A stretch of 64,000 nucleotides of DNA, taken from contig JABYQR010000197.1 of assembly GCA_022592445.1 (NCBI GenBank), forward strand, positions 20,775 through 84,774, written 5' to 3'. Below are positions 54,945-64,000 of the stretch, piece by piece; positions within the stretch are counted from its first letter, which is position 1, and each line of letters opens with the position of its first letter. The position numbers and the translations under genes were made by a program. Below the pieces are notes generated by a model, which was given only the letters and a program-made list of their open reading frames with translations, did not search any database and was not told where the DNA came from. Origin of the DNA: Cytidiella melzeri (Eukaryota > Basidiomycota > Agaricomycetes > Polyporales > Irpicaceae).

Positions 54945-56175
54945 AGCCGCAACGCGAGGACGAGAACCTGTTGCGCAGGAGTAGCGCTAGCAACAGGCGG
55001 CTGCCAGTCGCTGGCACCAGCGGAACGTAAGTCTTTGCGTCAGGAAAGTCGTTTGTGCACTCCGAGCGGAAGTGGTTGACGTTGATGCGGCGGCACTTGA
55101 AACACCCCTTGTTGAGTGTGAGATAGTTGCGCTCAGCATCGGTGAGTTTCGGCAGTCTGATACGCTTGTTTCCAACTCCAGGAGCCTCGGAGCGGCCTTC
55201 AGAAAAGCGAGTAACAAGTGGCGGTTTTGCGTCAGAGGTTCTAGATGATAAGGAGGGCTTGGTGTAGTTCGTTGAAGAGGAAGAGGCGTAGCGGCGAGTG
55301 GCGACCGCTAAGTCACGTAGGAAGGCGCGCCGCTTTTCGTCTTCGATCGATAGACCATCCTTCAAGAGTTCGTACGTTGCTAACGCTTTTCCGTCTGTCG
55401 AGCAGTAGTCACGGAGTTTCTGACAAACGTGCGTGGTGAGATGTGAGCGAAGTTCGTCATCTTTCATGAACTCAGCGGTGTCTGTGAGCAACGTGTTGGT
55501 GCGTTCGAGGTTTTCGACCCAGTTGTCGAAATTGTCTGTATCCGTCATGAAAGATTGTTTGATTTGGACCTTAATCTTGTCCGACCAGTTGCGCTTGAAC
55601 CAGCGGGAGCGGAACTCGATGGAGAAGTCCTCGAACGTCATAGATTGCAGGCGCTTCTTGTTGCTGAAGTACCAAGTTGCGATAAGTGGGTCTGCGAACG
55701 AGGGACCGATAGCAGTGACCTTCTTGTCGTCATCCGTGTTCTTGGCGTCGAAGAAGAATCCGCATAGAATTTGAAACTGAAGCCAGATCTCCGGCGTGAC
55801 CGTACCCGTGGTCAGCACGGGAGGCGTCTTGTTTGTGGTGTTATTGATGACGGTGGCGGTCTGGAGCTTTTCTGACTGCATGGCGTGTGACGGATTGTAT
55901 GTGATGTAATGATCGTTGTCCTCGGTGTCTGAATCGTCAGAGAACGCTGTGGACGGCGATGGCGATGGCGTCGGTGTTCCGGTGTGAAAAGGTGTGGTTG
56001 AGGGTATGCGAGTAGAAGGGGAATGCGAGGATGAGGCGAGTGCAAAGTCCGCGACGAGACTGGTTGAGTCTGGGAACAATAGTTGCTCTGCCGAATAAGA
56101 CTGGACTGTACTGGGAACGTAGTCCGATCCGTCGAGAGTGCCTGACGGAGGGTCTATGTTGGGAGGCGTCGTCAC
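54931..56175 (-). CDS. gag: Gypsy Gag polyprotein
   Basis: 414 aa. Ser/Thr/Pro-rich N-terminus, then a Ty3-type capsid region (WLQFQILCGFFFDAKNTDDD, FSIEFRSRWFKRNWSDKIKV, QIKQSFMTDTDNFDNWVENL), and a single zinc knuckle CFKCRRINVNHFRSEC with a longer Cys-to-His spacing than the usual CX2CX4HX4C. It overlaps the pol frame by 14 nt in a different phase (+1 relative to gag), so Pol may come from frameshifting or re-initiation. Confidence 0.88.
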   Translation of the reverse strand: MTTPPNIDPPSGTLDGSDYVPSTVQSYSAEQLLFPDSTSLVADFALASSSHSPSTRIPSTTPFHTGTPTPSPSPSTAFSDDSDTEDNDHYITYNPSHAMQSEKLQTATVINNTTNKTPPVLTTGTVTPEIWLQFQILCGFFFDAKNTDDDKKVTAIGPSFADPLIATWYFSNKKRLQSMTFEDFSIEFRSRWFKRNWSDKIKVQIKQSFMTDTDNFDNWVENLERTNTLLTDTAEFMKDDELRSHLTTHVCQKLRDYCSTDGKALATYELLKDGLSIEDEKRRAFLRDLAVATRRYASSSSTNYTKPSLSSRTSDAKPPLVTRFSEGRSEAPGVGNKRIRLPKLTDAERNYLTLNKGCFKCRRINVNHFRSECTNDFPDAKTYVPLVPATGSRLLLALLLRNRFSSSRCGCESL

Positions 56176-56401
56176 GTCCGAGGACGTTTCCGGGAGGGTA
56201 GAGTCTGCAAACGGTAGGTTGCGGAAGGTTTCTTTCGTCCTTCGCGATGTCGAGCGTGTTGTAGCCAGGCTGAGCGAAGGGCAGATTCAAGGACGGGAAC
56301 TGGAGGACGGCGGCGATAGACGGCGGACAGCAATAGACGGCGGACAGTATGCGGTGAACGGTGGACGGCGGCTGCTGTTTCATGTGAAGTTTCAAAAAAA
56401 G

Positions 56402-56712
56402 TGGAAACCCGCGGCAGCGGGAAACACTCGAAAACGGAAACTAGCACGAGATATATTGTTGTAGACTTCAACGTCGGGACAAAGGGAATCAGAGGGAATC
56501 AGCAGATAGTTATGTGTATGATAAGTGGGCGTACCTTCAACGTCGGGACAAAGGGAATGAAGTCCGTCGACGTTGAAGGCGAGGTTTATATATGAACGTC
56601 AGAGGCTCGGCGGGGACAAATAGGAATGTGAGAACAGAGAGGAAGAGTGTTTATGTAAGCAACGTCCTGAATAGGTAACTGTACTTGTTGTGGCCCTGTG
56701 GCCAGGGTTACA
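56402..56712 (-). repeat. 5' LTR of the Gypsy element
   Basis: 311 bp partner of 50771-51082 with the same internal repeat and stem. On its inner side lies an A7 run (56394-56400). I did not find a convincing tRNA-type primer site next to it, so a self-priming mechanism as in Tf1-like elements is possible. Confidence 0.9.
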
Positions 56713-57255
56713 GGAGGTGAAGAGGGAGGCTGTAGAGGTTTATGATGAGTATATCGAGTTCCTCAAACCTTGTTTTCTTCGTGGAGTTGGAACTGAACTT
56801 GCGCACATAATGTCTGTGACTCAGAACTACTTTCCTACGGTGAGTCTACTTGTTCACTCACAGCCGCTGGTTCGGTCGCACCGTGCACACCTGACACTTC
56901 ACCCACTCACAGATTGTGTACAGCGAGAAATGCCGGTCGTGGTACAAGATGGGTAAGGAAGAAGGCCGTGTAGTGGGACTTTGGCCAGGTAACTTTTCAT
57001 CATCACTGGCCACTCTCCTCTAAACTTGGGGAATTAGTTTTTTCTCTGGAAAGGATCGTGCCTTCACGCCCTGCTCGCGCTCAAATACCCGCGCTGGGAG
57101 GATTTTACGTACGAGCGGCTCGACGGGCAGCGCAACAAATTGCATTGGCTTGGGAATGGGATGACGCACAACGAGGAGAGGATGATGGGCGATCATACGT
57201 ATACTTTGCACCCTCATCTTGGGTACCATATGATTCGAAATTGTGTGTTTCCTAG
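56713..57255 (+). pseudogene. Flavin monooxygenase, 3' part beyond the Gypsy element
   Basis: Starts with the duplicated GGAGG and continues the same reading frame as the 5' part: VKREAVEVYDEYIEF, then after introns SEKCRSWYKMGKEEGRVVGL and LHALLALKYPRWEDFTYERL, LHWLGNGMTHNEERMMGDHT, ending NCVFP and TAG 57253-57255. Without the element and one GGAGG copy, ...GTGGAGG joins TGAAGAGG in frame, so the element landed inside an exon. Confidence 0.88.
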
Positions 57256-57618
57256 GTGTTTCATATCTCTTGGATGAGGCGGTGGACATTCTGCTTGGTA
57301 CGTCGTTAATTTGTTGTTGTATTTGTGGAAAGATGCTGGTTTCTGACAGGAAGAATCTCTTTTTTTTTGACACGTAGTACCGCTTGTGCGCAAGATTTAT
57401 TAGGGACGGATGGCAGCGGCGAGTTTGTAAAAAGTGGCTACGGTTATGTTTTTTGTTTGTTTTCCCTTCCACATTAAGTTGTTCTCACTCGTCAAATGGT
57501 ACAAAATGATATGTCGTTACAGACAGTTCCAAGTCCACCAAGTCCCCTCCACAACTAGTTCAAGTGTCTCCCTTTCACCTTGCCCGCGTGCACAACGCCA
57601 ACCTTCGAAGATGCGTTT
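57256..57618. other. Short intergenic between two pseudogene 3' ends
   Basis: 363 bp between the monooxygenase stop (+) and the PLC-like stop (-). Contains T runs (57359-57368). No gene seen. Confidence 0.45.
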
Positions 57619-58425
57619 TTACAACCCGTTCAACGTGTTCACAGCTTGCAATCCATGGCCAAAGTTGACAAAGTCCAAGAGAACAAAGTTGGGTGCGCGG
57701 CCGGCGGAGAGAGGTTTGCAGCCTGCCGCGTTTGCCAAGATCCTGTTGTTTCGTTCCATCCCAGGATTAGCAAAAAATGTAGCAACCACCAAGATTAGGG
57801 ATGAAAAGACACTTACGAGGTCACGCCGTTCGTCGTAGACGCGTCCTCCGGGTCACTGATGATGACACCAGTGTGCAATAGTTTGATGTTCAACGAATGG
57901 TTGATCATGTACATGTGGTTAATTGTGGCGAGTGGGCCGGCGATACGGTCGACAGAGCAAGGGAAGGAGGCGTCGGTGACGCTGAACGGTGTTTCCCATA
58001 TCTGCACATTTCCAGAGGTTGTCAAGAGCGTCCAGGTTGAGAGAAGGAAGGGTTTACCATCTCGAATTCGGGAAGGATGTAAGGGACGCTACGTTCTGTG
58101 TCGGCACCGGCGTCGAGGAAGACGACGGATGACTCTCTTTCCGGAGCTGATGAGTTCTCCGAGGGTTGGCCACTGTTTGTTTTGATGATCACGTATCGGT
58201 TAGTATCTCTCTAGCCTTTGTCAATGGTAGCAGACGTACGTCGCTCTGCGCCATAGGCACTGTTGGTGGGACATAGGCGAGGTCAGCGATACCAGAATTG
58301 ACGAACGCGGGGCCCAAACTCTGGAAGGGAGACACCTTCGGGCTTGGTGAAGAGTAGTGTAAGGACTTCGTTCGGGTTGGCTTGCATGAATGTGTTTACT
58401 GTTGTGAGGTGCAACCGTTCTCGCC
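57619..58425 (-). pseudogene. PLC-like phosphodiesterase, 5'-truncated and frame-shifted
   Basis: The pieces match fungal PLC-like phosphodiesterases (PI-PLC X-type TIM barrel, secreted or membrane enzymes). From 5' to 3' on the minus strand: VNTFMQANPNEVLTLLFTKP, EGVSLPE, NSGIADLAYVPPTVPMAQSD, WPTLGELISSGKR, FLDAGADTE, PYILPEFEM, WETPFSVTDASFPCSVDRIA, ATINHMYMINHSLNIKLLHT, then after an intron ILANAAGCKPLSAGRAPNFV and LLDFVNFGHGLQAVNTLNGL to TAA at 57619. The N-terminal part with the first catalytic His is missing. Single-base frame breaks lie near 58310 and 58130. Confidence 0.75.
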
Positions 58426-58429
58426 AGCG

Positions 58430-58875
58430 AATGAAGCACTGAAGTTGAACACGTCCAACCGTCTCCTGTCCGTCGGATGATTGCCAAAGAATACATGTTG
58501 ATGCCATGTGTGAGAGTCCCAGTCTCTAGAGGGAACCGTGAGCGTATTGACAAGGGTGGGCTTCGGTCTCTCCCAACCGCGCTGCTCGTGACGCAGTGCC
58601 TCCAAACGTTCGGAGATTATCCTATGCGAGCTACGACCATCTATGTTCCTCGTTAAGCCCAGCTCAATCTTGTACTGAAGCGATGTTGTGTCTGATATGA
58701 TGGCTTGGACTTTCTTAGACAGCTATGAAAAGCGGTTGAGATGAGGCTGATTCAGCTGACAAGTTTGGAATGAACCTGGACGCACCCGACGACACCTCAG
58801 CAAATTACAATGGTTTACGTAGCTCAGGATATATACGATGAGTTCTGCTGCGAGCGCGAGAAACTCGCGGGCCAT
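58430..58875 (-). pseudogene. F-box protein fragment
   Basis: ATG 58875 opens MAREFLALAAELIVYILSYV, NHCNLLRCRRV, a recognisable F-box (adaptor for SCF ubiquitin ligases). After a probable intron come LSKKVQAIISDTTSLQYKIE, LGLTRNIDGRSSHRIISERL, EALRHEQRGWERPKP, typical of Agaricomycete F-box proteins. The sequence then runs straight into the PLC-like fragment and no C-terminal half is seen. Either the gene is truncated or the two are fused by rearrangement. Confidence 0.65.
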
Positions 58876-59030
58876 GCTCAGGCTGAAAGCTTTCACAAAG
58901 TTCGTTCTATGGCGCCTCGTCACCCCAAATGGTAAAAGTTCTCAAAACGCCATGGTTAGTCACGACCTTAACCTTGGACTTCTCACCTATATAACTTACA
59001 CTCTCATGTCGTTCCTCCACACTCTGAGCT

Positions 59031-60030
59031 ATGTCGGCCCCCATGCCATATCGACTGATCCACGTCGGAGGTTTACCCGTCAATGTCTTCTCAACCGTCG
59101 ACCTCTCTGTCATCACAGCTAAAGTTGCCGTTCTGTTCTTTTTGCATGGCAGAGGAGGTACGCAGAGGCACTTCAGCCGATGGTAGAGAGCATTCTCAAC
59201 CACGTCAAGGCCAAAGGCAAGCAGGAAGCGAGCTCGTGATTGTCACCTTTGTCAGTCCACTCTCAACACGTAAAGGTAACTCTCACGTTCAATCTATATA
59301 GGACCAGCGAAACCATGGCCACAGAATCGCCGACATCAAGTCGCTCGGTGCGTGGACAGAGGGTAATATGAACCATGCGTGAGTACGCATCCTGTAGTTA
59401 TCCTTTTCAAGACTCATTGTCGCTACATGCTTCGAAAAAACGTAGAGTCGACATGTACGCCATGTTTGGTATGCCTTCCCTCTTCCGGTCTTGCTGTGTC
59501 CGGAGTTAATCGGTTTGCTCCTCAAGTCGGCACTTCAAAGACGTGTCGTTTCTCATCGACTTCCTCCCACGCATCTATTTCCCTCTGGTGAAGCACAAGT
59601 GGACCAGTGGCTCGTAGAGGGATCAGTCTGGGGGGACATGCGACGTGGTGGTCTCTTCGGCATGGTAAGTTTTCATATTCCTTTCGCCGTCACACTGTAG
59701 TTCAACCCCGCCCTTAGAGCCCGTCTCTCAATGGGAATCCCCATCATCGGTACGTGAAACCCTCTTCCCGATTCCACGATTTCGGACGCTCACGAATTAA
59801 TTCCTACAGGTTGCCCAAACTACACCCACCTCATCAAAGCACGTGCAGAGGCCTCTGGCGTCGCCTTCGTGCCTCCGACAGTCCCCATGCGTTCATCGAG
59901 TACCTCCAAGCCACCGACGCAGCCGCAGTCCGTACACCTCGCCCGATCCCAGTCTGAATCCGTTCGTGGAAAGAAGATTCTCGTGCTATCGGTAAAGACG
60001 ACCTGCTCGTACCGTGGGCGAGCAGCGACG
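59031..60030 (+). pseudogene. Alpha/beta hydrolase with several frame shifts
   Basis: ATG 59031 opens MSAPMPYRLIHVGGLPVNVF, then TAKVAVLFFLHGRGG (oxyanion HG motif). Later pieces: PMVESILNHVKAKGKQEAS, LVIVTF joined over an intron to DQRNHGHRIADIKSLGAWTE, nucleophile elbow GISLGGH near 59620, SMGIPIIGCPNYTHLIKARA, IEYLQATDAAAVR, and DDLLVPWASSDE with the acid-residue region. Frame changes are needed near 59180, 59235, 59885 and 59985, so no full protein can be read. A TATATAAC box at 58989-58996 precedes the start by about 35 bp. The substrate is unknown. Confidence 0.72.
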
Positions 60031-60294
60031 AGGTAGTGAGGACTTGAATGTCGGGGAGAGGGTGTGAAGAAAGTGGTGTGTATCCGGGGTGGGCATGAGT
60101 GTACCAAGACATGGTGTCGGAGTTGCAGAGTTTGTGTGGAGTATGCTCTGAAAGTTGAAGGTGAAGTTTGGGTCGTCTGTAAATTGGGTGGTAGCCCGGT
60201 CTGACAGATGTTTTCCAACAGACGAAGATAGGGAAATCGAAGATGAGATGTACCAACATTTGTGTCAACAGTTTGTAGATTCAATGTACCTCTG

Positions 60295-60670
60295 ACATTG
60301 TCCGTCTCGTCTAGTGGAGCTGAGAAATTTCCAGCACGTAGCCCATTAAACGATCCACGTCGCAGCTCTCATCGTCGGCGTTCCACCCTCAAGTCGCTAT
60401 TCTTATTCATAGGTTCAAAACAGGACTCGCGGCCGGTGGTCGAGAGCGCAATGCAACGGGTCGCGTTGAGAAAGGAGGAGAGGGAGACGGCGGTCGTTAC
60501 TTTCGTGAGTTAGTATTGTCGTTTGGGCTTGATGAATGGCAATAACATCCGTTGGATGCATGTCTTTTAGGACCAGCGGAACCATGGCCTCAGGCTCACT
60601 GGCATCAAGTTTCACCTCGAGTTGGGTGTCACACGTCTACCGGCTGAGACAAGCCTGATAAATTCGTGAA
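60295..60670 (+). pseudogene. Second alpha/beta hydrolase fragment (paralogue)
   Basis: Contains DPRRSS-like sequence shared at DNA level with 59060-59070, then VVESAMQRVALRKEERETAV followed by VTF, an intron (GTGAGT...TTTTAG) and DQRNHGLRLTGIK. This repeats the middle of the gene at 59031-60030 but lacks both ends, so it looks like a truncated tandem paralogue. Confidence 0.6.
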
Positions 60671-61370
60671 GTCTTTCATCTAATAATGCTCATCAACACT
60701 CATAGATCAGGTGAAGGACGAGTTTCAGACCTTTTGTCACCGTTCCGGCTGACTGATGTTTGTGGCTAGTGATTGTTCTCATGTGTATTGGCGGGCAGAA
60801 CAGTTTTTGTGTCAGCAGGCTGAACTTGCATTCTTGGTGAACTAATATGAGTGAAGAGAAGCTGTAGATACAGCTACTCATTGACAAGGTTCCTGATCTA
60901 CTATATAGCTTGGATATCTTGAAGTAGGGCTGGATGTCACCTGTGACTGCCTGTGTTGCTAAAATTTGGTAACACAGGTTGGACGTGTGATATGAGTTGA
61001 TAAATTTGGCAGGGTCATGCTTGGTCACTGACCCATCTGCGCGGTGTGACAAGATGTGGTGATAAGGCGCCTAAATCAAACAAGATTGGTAAGTCCCTGA
61101 CCTGTGACACTTGCAACTTACTTACGGGAGTACTGTACTATTACAACAGGTGTCACGGGTCACAGGAGGCAATCCAATGTTGTTAAACGGCAGAAGTCAC
61201 AGTCACAGGGGGTTGTGTTGTTAAAATATTGAACTTCCTGCAGGCTTACTTTTTGGGGCCTGTGGTGCATGGAGAGTGTTTATAGAGTAAGTATACACAT
61301 AGATAGGCCCAATACTACCAATCCTTGTTGTCCTCTGCATCACAGTGAGTCCACAAAGTGTTATTATAAA
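60671..61370. repeat. Subterminal repeat region of a DNA transposon
   Basis: CTGTGAC or its complement GTCACAG occurs at 60941, 61102, 61159, 61196 and 61202, with near copies around them (CACCTGTGACTGCCTGTG, GGTGTCACGGGTCACAGG). Such clustered inverted heptamers are typical transposase-binding sites near transposon ends. It lies just upstream of the transposase-like remnants. The exact terminus is not defined. Confidence 0.5.
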
Positions 61371-64000
61371 GGTTGTTAGCAACACGCACCCTTGTACCCA
61401 CCTCTCGGCCACCTTCCATGTCCGTTTGCTGTTCCGCCACACCAAAGCTCGCAATTGTGAGTATTCTGCAGGAGGTTGATATTCTTCATTTGAACTGCCC
61501 TCATCCTTGCCTGTGTTCAATCCATCACCAAGTGTGCTGTCATTGGTCTCCCGAGCAACCATTGTTCTCCCTGGAGCTCAGAGCAAGGTTGACAGCATGT
61601 CAGGCTACTGGTGTTTGGGACTCAGGACTTCAAAGCATCATTCATACCTTGATTGAGATGGGTAAGCAGCTTTGGAAAGCACAGCCAGACAATTCCCAGG
61701 CATCTGAGGATGCAATACAAAAGCAGCTTGATACAGAGCTAGATTGCCTACTTCAGCTGCATTCCGTGGATGACTGGATTAACCCATTGCTTCGACTAGC
61801 CAGTCAGTTTCCACAATATTCATGTTAACATTGATTTCATATATCATTCAAGGAGTTAACATTCACATGACACCTACTGAAATACTACACACAGTGCTGC
61901 TAGGTGTTGTCAAGTACTTTTGGGGCCAAACCGTTCATATCATCAAAAAACAAGATCACTTGCTTTACTTAAAGCACAAATGGATTCACTTGCAGCAAAT
62001 GGCCTCAATCTTTCTGTGTTTGTTCCAGCATACATCTGCCATTACTGTGTGGGTCTTATTGGAAAACATTTCAAGAGCCTTGCTCAAGTAATGCCATTCC
62101 TCATTCATGACTTAGTTCCTCAGGATGTACTTGACGGATGGAATGTGATTGGAGAGCTGGTTGTTCTTCTCTGGCATACAGGTATTGAGGACTGAGAGTA
62201 TATTTGGCATGTTTCTTTCATTTTATGGTGTCACACTATCTCATTGCTGCTGTAGGCCCATCTATCTAGGACCATTCAAGACCTTCTCAATATCACTGCA
62301 AAATGTGCACTGAGCATTCTCATCACCAAGCCAAAATTCCACTTCCTAGTCATCTTCCAGCATACATCCGTTTTGGCCCTGCCATTCTCTTTTTGACAGA
62401 ACGCTATGAGAGCTTCAACCACGTATTCCGGCTTTCATGCATCCACAGCAACGGCAATCACCCAGTCACACTCCTGTAAGACCTTTGCTGCACAGGACGC
62501 TGTCAAGCATGTGGCCCTTGGTGGATTCTGGTATGATGCCGAGAAGAAGACTTGGAGATCTGCAGGTCATGGAGTCCGGGACTACATGAGGGATCATCCA
62601 GAAGAGAAAGCACACCTGGGTTATAAAGAAACCAAGCCTGTTATTTCTGGTATGATTCTGAAGATGCTACACTATCTCTGTGACTATACTGATAATTATG
62701 CTAGGATCTGCACACCTACCCAAGTCACAGCAGAGACATTCGATGTCTGTTACATGGGCACAAACATACTCCTCAACAGTCACTAGCAGCTCACCCTCAG
62801 CTCAACTTGCTGCCCATGGACTGGACACACACGCTACTTCAAGGTTGAGTCTATGACTCTCATCAACGGCGATAAAGCTGTCACTGGGAAAGATATTCTT
62901 GTTAAGTATGGTGATAATCAGGTGAGCTATCTTAGTTTTGGTAAATGTTTCACTATCATTGAATCTTCTCCTGCTCTTAGTACAAGTTTGCACGTGTTAT
63001 TGAGATGCTGGTGCCACTGGAAATGTCTCCCAAGTTTCTCACATTCTGTTCAGCTGTTCAAGATAGAGGACACACACATGAGAAGCTTCGAGTCCCTCGA
63101 CTGACCTTGACACAAGACACTGCCCTTCTCACACTCCAGGTATGTTAAACTCAATTGTACAGCTGTATGTGCTCAGTCAGGGATGATTGCAGGACATCAT
63201 ATGTGCAGTCAATACCCAGCACAATTGCACAGACTCGGACTCCCAATGCATAGGAGTGACATTGCATCCTACTCGGCAAGAACGCACCTTCACAGAGCAT
63301 CGTACCAAGCAAATTGCTCAGCATGCAGAGACACCTCACTTCTTACTCAATATCTACTCAATTCACACTACAGCAGATTGCTAAAGCTCTTCCTTCATTG
63401 CTACGACGGGCTGAGCCAGTTATCCCTGACACAGCAGTTTTAGAAGTGCAAAAGCTGTGAAGCACATGGGAGCTCGAAAAGCTGCATCAAAAGCTGCACT
63501 TCCACCTTCCAGCACCGCAAGGATCACAACACCATCACTCCACCGCGTTCAATGTGTCCAACGTCATGAACAGCCTTTACCAGGTACCTACACTCCTTTT
63601 GCCTCTCAAGAGAGTGAAGCAAACAGGGGTAAGTGCCAGTGCGTAAGGGTACACCCATACACACACTAATGATTGTTTTCATGACATGCAGATAGCAGGG
63701 TTGTGACTGCACGACCATTTGAAACACCCAACGGAGCTCATCAAACGAGGTGCAAAGCGCAAGGTAACAGAAATGGATGTGAGTTCAGATCCTGCAATTA
63801 TAGTGCATGTCTCATTTCTGTGGGCAGAAGCAAGCAGGCGAGGTTTGCAAGCTCTTTCAATCGCTTCCAGCTCTCAATCTCAAAAATGCGAGAGCAACAC
63901 TGGCGCTGCATGTGCTGATCCACAGTGGCAGCATTCATTTTCTTGGCCTGCAGCACAGCCAGGTCCTTGCATCTCTGAGTTTGGGCCACCCTTTTCACCT
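61371..64000 (+). pseudogene. Degenerate DNA-transposon transposase-like gene, runs to right edge
   Basis: Plus-strand pieces in shifting frames: TGVWDSGLQSIIHTLIEMGK, QKQLDTELDCLLQLHSVDDW, INPLLRLASQFPQYS (61590-61824), GVNIHMTPTEILHTVLLGVV, KYFWGQTVHII (61850-61945), LAANGLNLSVFVPAYICHYC, FLIHDLVPQDVLDGW (61990-62150), CIHSNGNHPV, QDAVKHVALGGFWYDAEKKT (62430-62560), DIICAVNTQHNCTDSDSQCI (63190-63250). The order and wording resemble a transposase-like family common in Agaricomycete genomes (PVEILHxVLLGxVKYFW type). I cannot name the superfamily with certainty. Stops and frame changes show it is dead. Confidence 0.55.

Larger units (their letters stand above)
50771..56712 (-). mobile_element. 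Gypsy LTR retrotransposon with chromodomain
   Basis: 5942 bp bounded by LTRs 50771-51082 and 56402-56712, flanked by the 5-bp duplication GGAGG (50766-50770 and 56713-56717). Both gag and pol are open, and pol carries a C-terminal chromodomain, placing it among chromoviruses of the Gypsy (Ty3-type) group. The LTRs differ at about seven bases plus one indel over 312 bp (roughly 2-3%), so it is older than the Copia element. It is inserted antisense in the monooxygenase gene. Confidence 0.95.

Noticed and set aside
1..64000. CRISPR arrays, tRNA or rRNA genes
   Set aside because: No regularly spaced short repeats and no complete tRNA fold or rRNA sequence noticed; the only tRNA-like piece is the Copia primer site.

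Overview
The window is nuclear DNA of a filamentous basidiomycete, most likely an Agaricomycete. Genes are broken by many short GT-AG introns (about 45-75 nt, often with a CTRAC-type branch site). The gene set (atypical G-alpha, Ran1-like kinase, Pho80-type cyclin, Pbs2, Got1, DAD2, MED12) and the transposon types fit that group. Exon joins were worked out by hand; for nine genes the joined exon lengths sum exactly to a multiple of three.

Left half (1-34.6 kb): a compact, conserved housekeeping and signalling region with no transposon that I can see. In order: an atypical G-protein alpha subunit (-, cut by the left edge), a Ser/Pro-rich regulator-like protein (-), the SSU-processome protein UTP6 (+), a poor 4-kb stretch, a Ran1/Sks1-like kinase (+), a Pho80-like cyclin (-), ribosomal protein uL11/RPL12 (+), Got1 (-), a membrane-anchored ubiquitin-like/BAG co-chaperone (-), the HOG-pathway MAPKK Pbs2 (+), the SCY1/CEX1 pseudokinase (+), the DASH subunit DAD2 (-) and Mediator subunit MED12 (+). 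Several neighbours are divergent pairs on 300-370 bp shared promoters, and convergent pairs lie 93-288 bp apart.

Right half (34.6-64 kb): an accessory, transposon-rich compartment. A Copia element of about 8.5 kb (35199-43691, minus strand) has near-identical LTRs and a 5-bp GTCAT duplication, and sits inside an older repeat. It carries an unusual 3-kb leader with extra open reading frames upstream of gag. Next come a 422-bp near-perfect palindrome with a 3-bp duplication (43915-44336) and a large unrecognised gene (44523-48286). A decayed Baeyer-Villiger-type flavin monooxygenase follows, split by a Gypsy/chromodomain element (50771-56712, GGAGG duplication) whose gag and pol frames are open. 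Beyond it lie broken fragments of a PLC-like phosphodiesterase, an F-box protein and two alpha/beta hydrolases, all with single-base frame shifts, and finally the remains of a DNA transposon reaching the right edge.

How they work together: many left-half genes belong to signalling (G-alpha, Pbs2, Ran1-like kinase, Pho80-like cyclin) or core machinery (UTP6, RPL12, MED12, DAD2, Got1, SCY1, BAG). I see no operon-like functional cluster. The most unusual content is the extra coding region in the Copia leader and the unknown multi-exon gene beside the palindrome.
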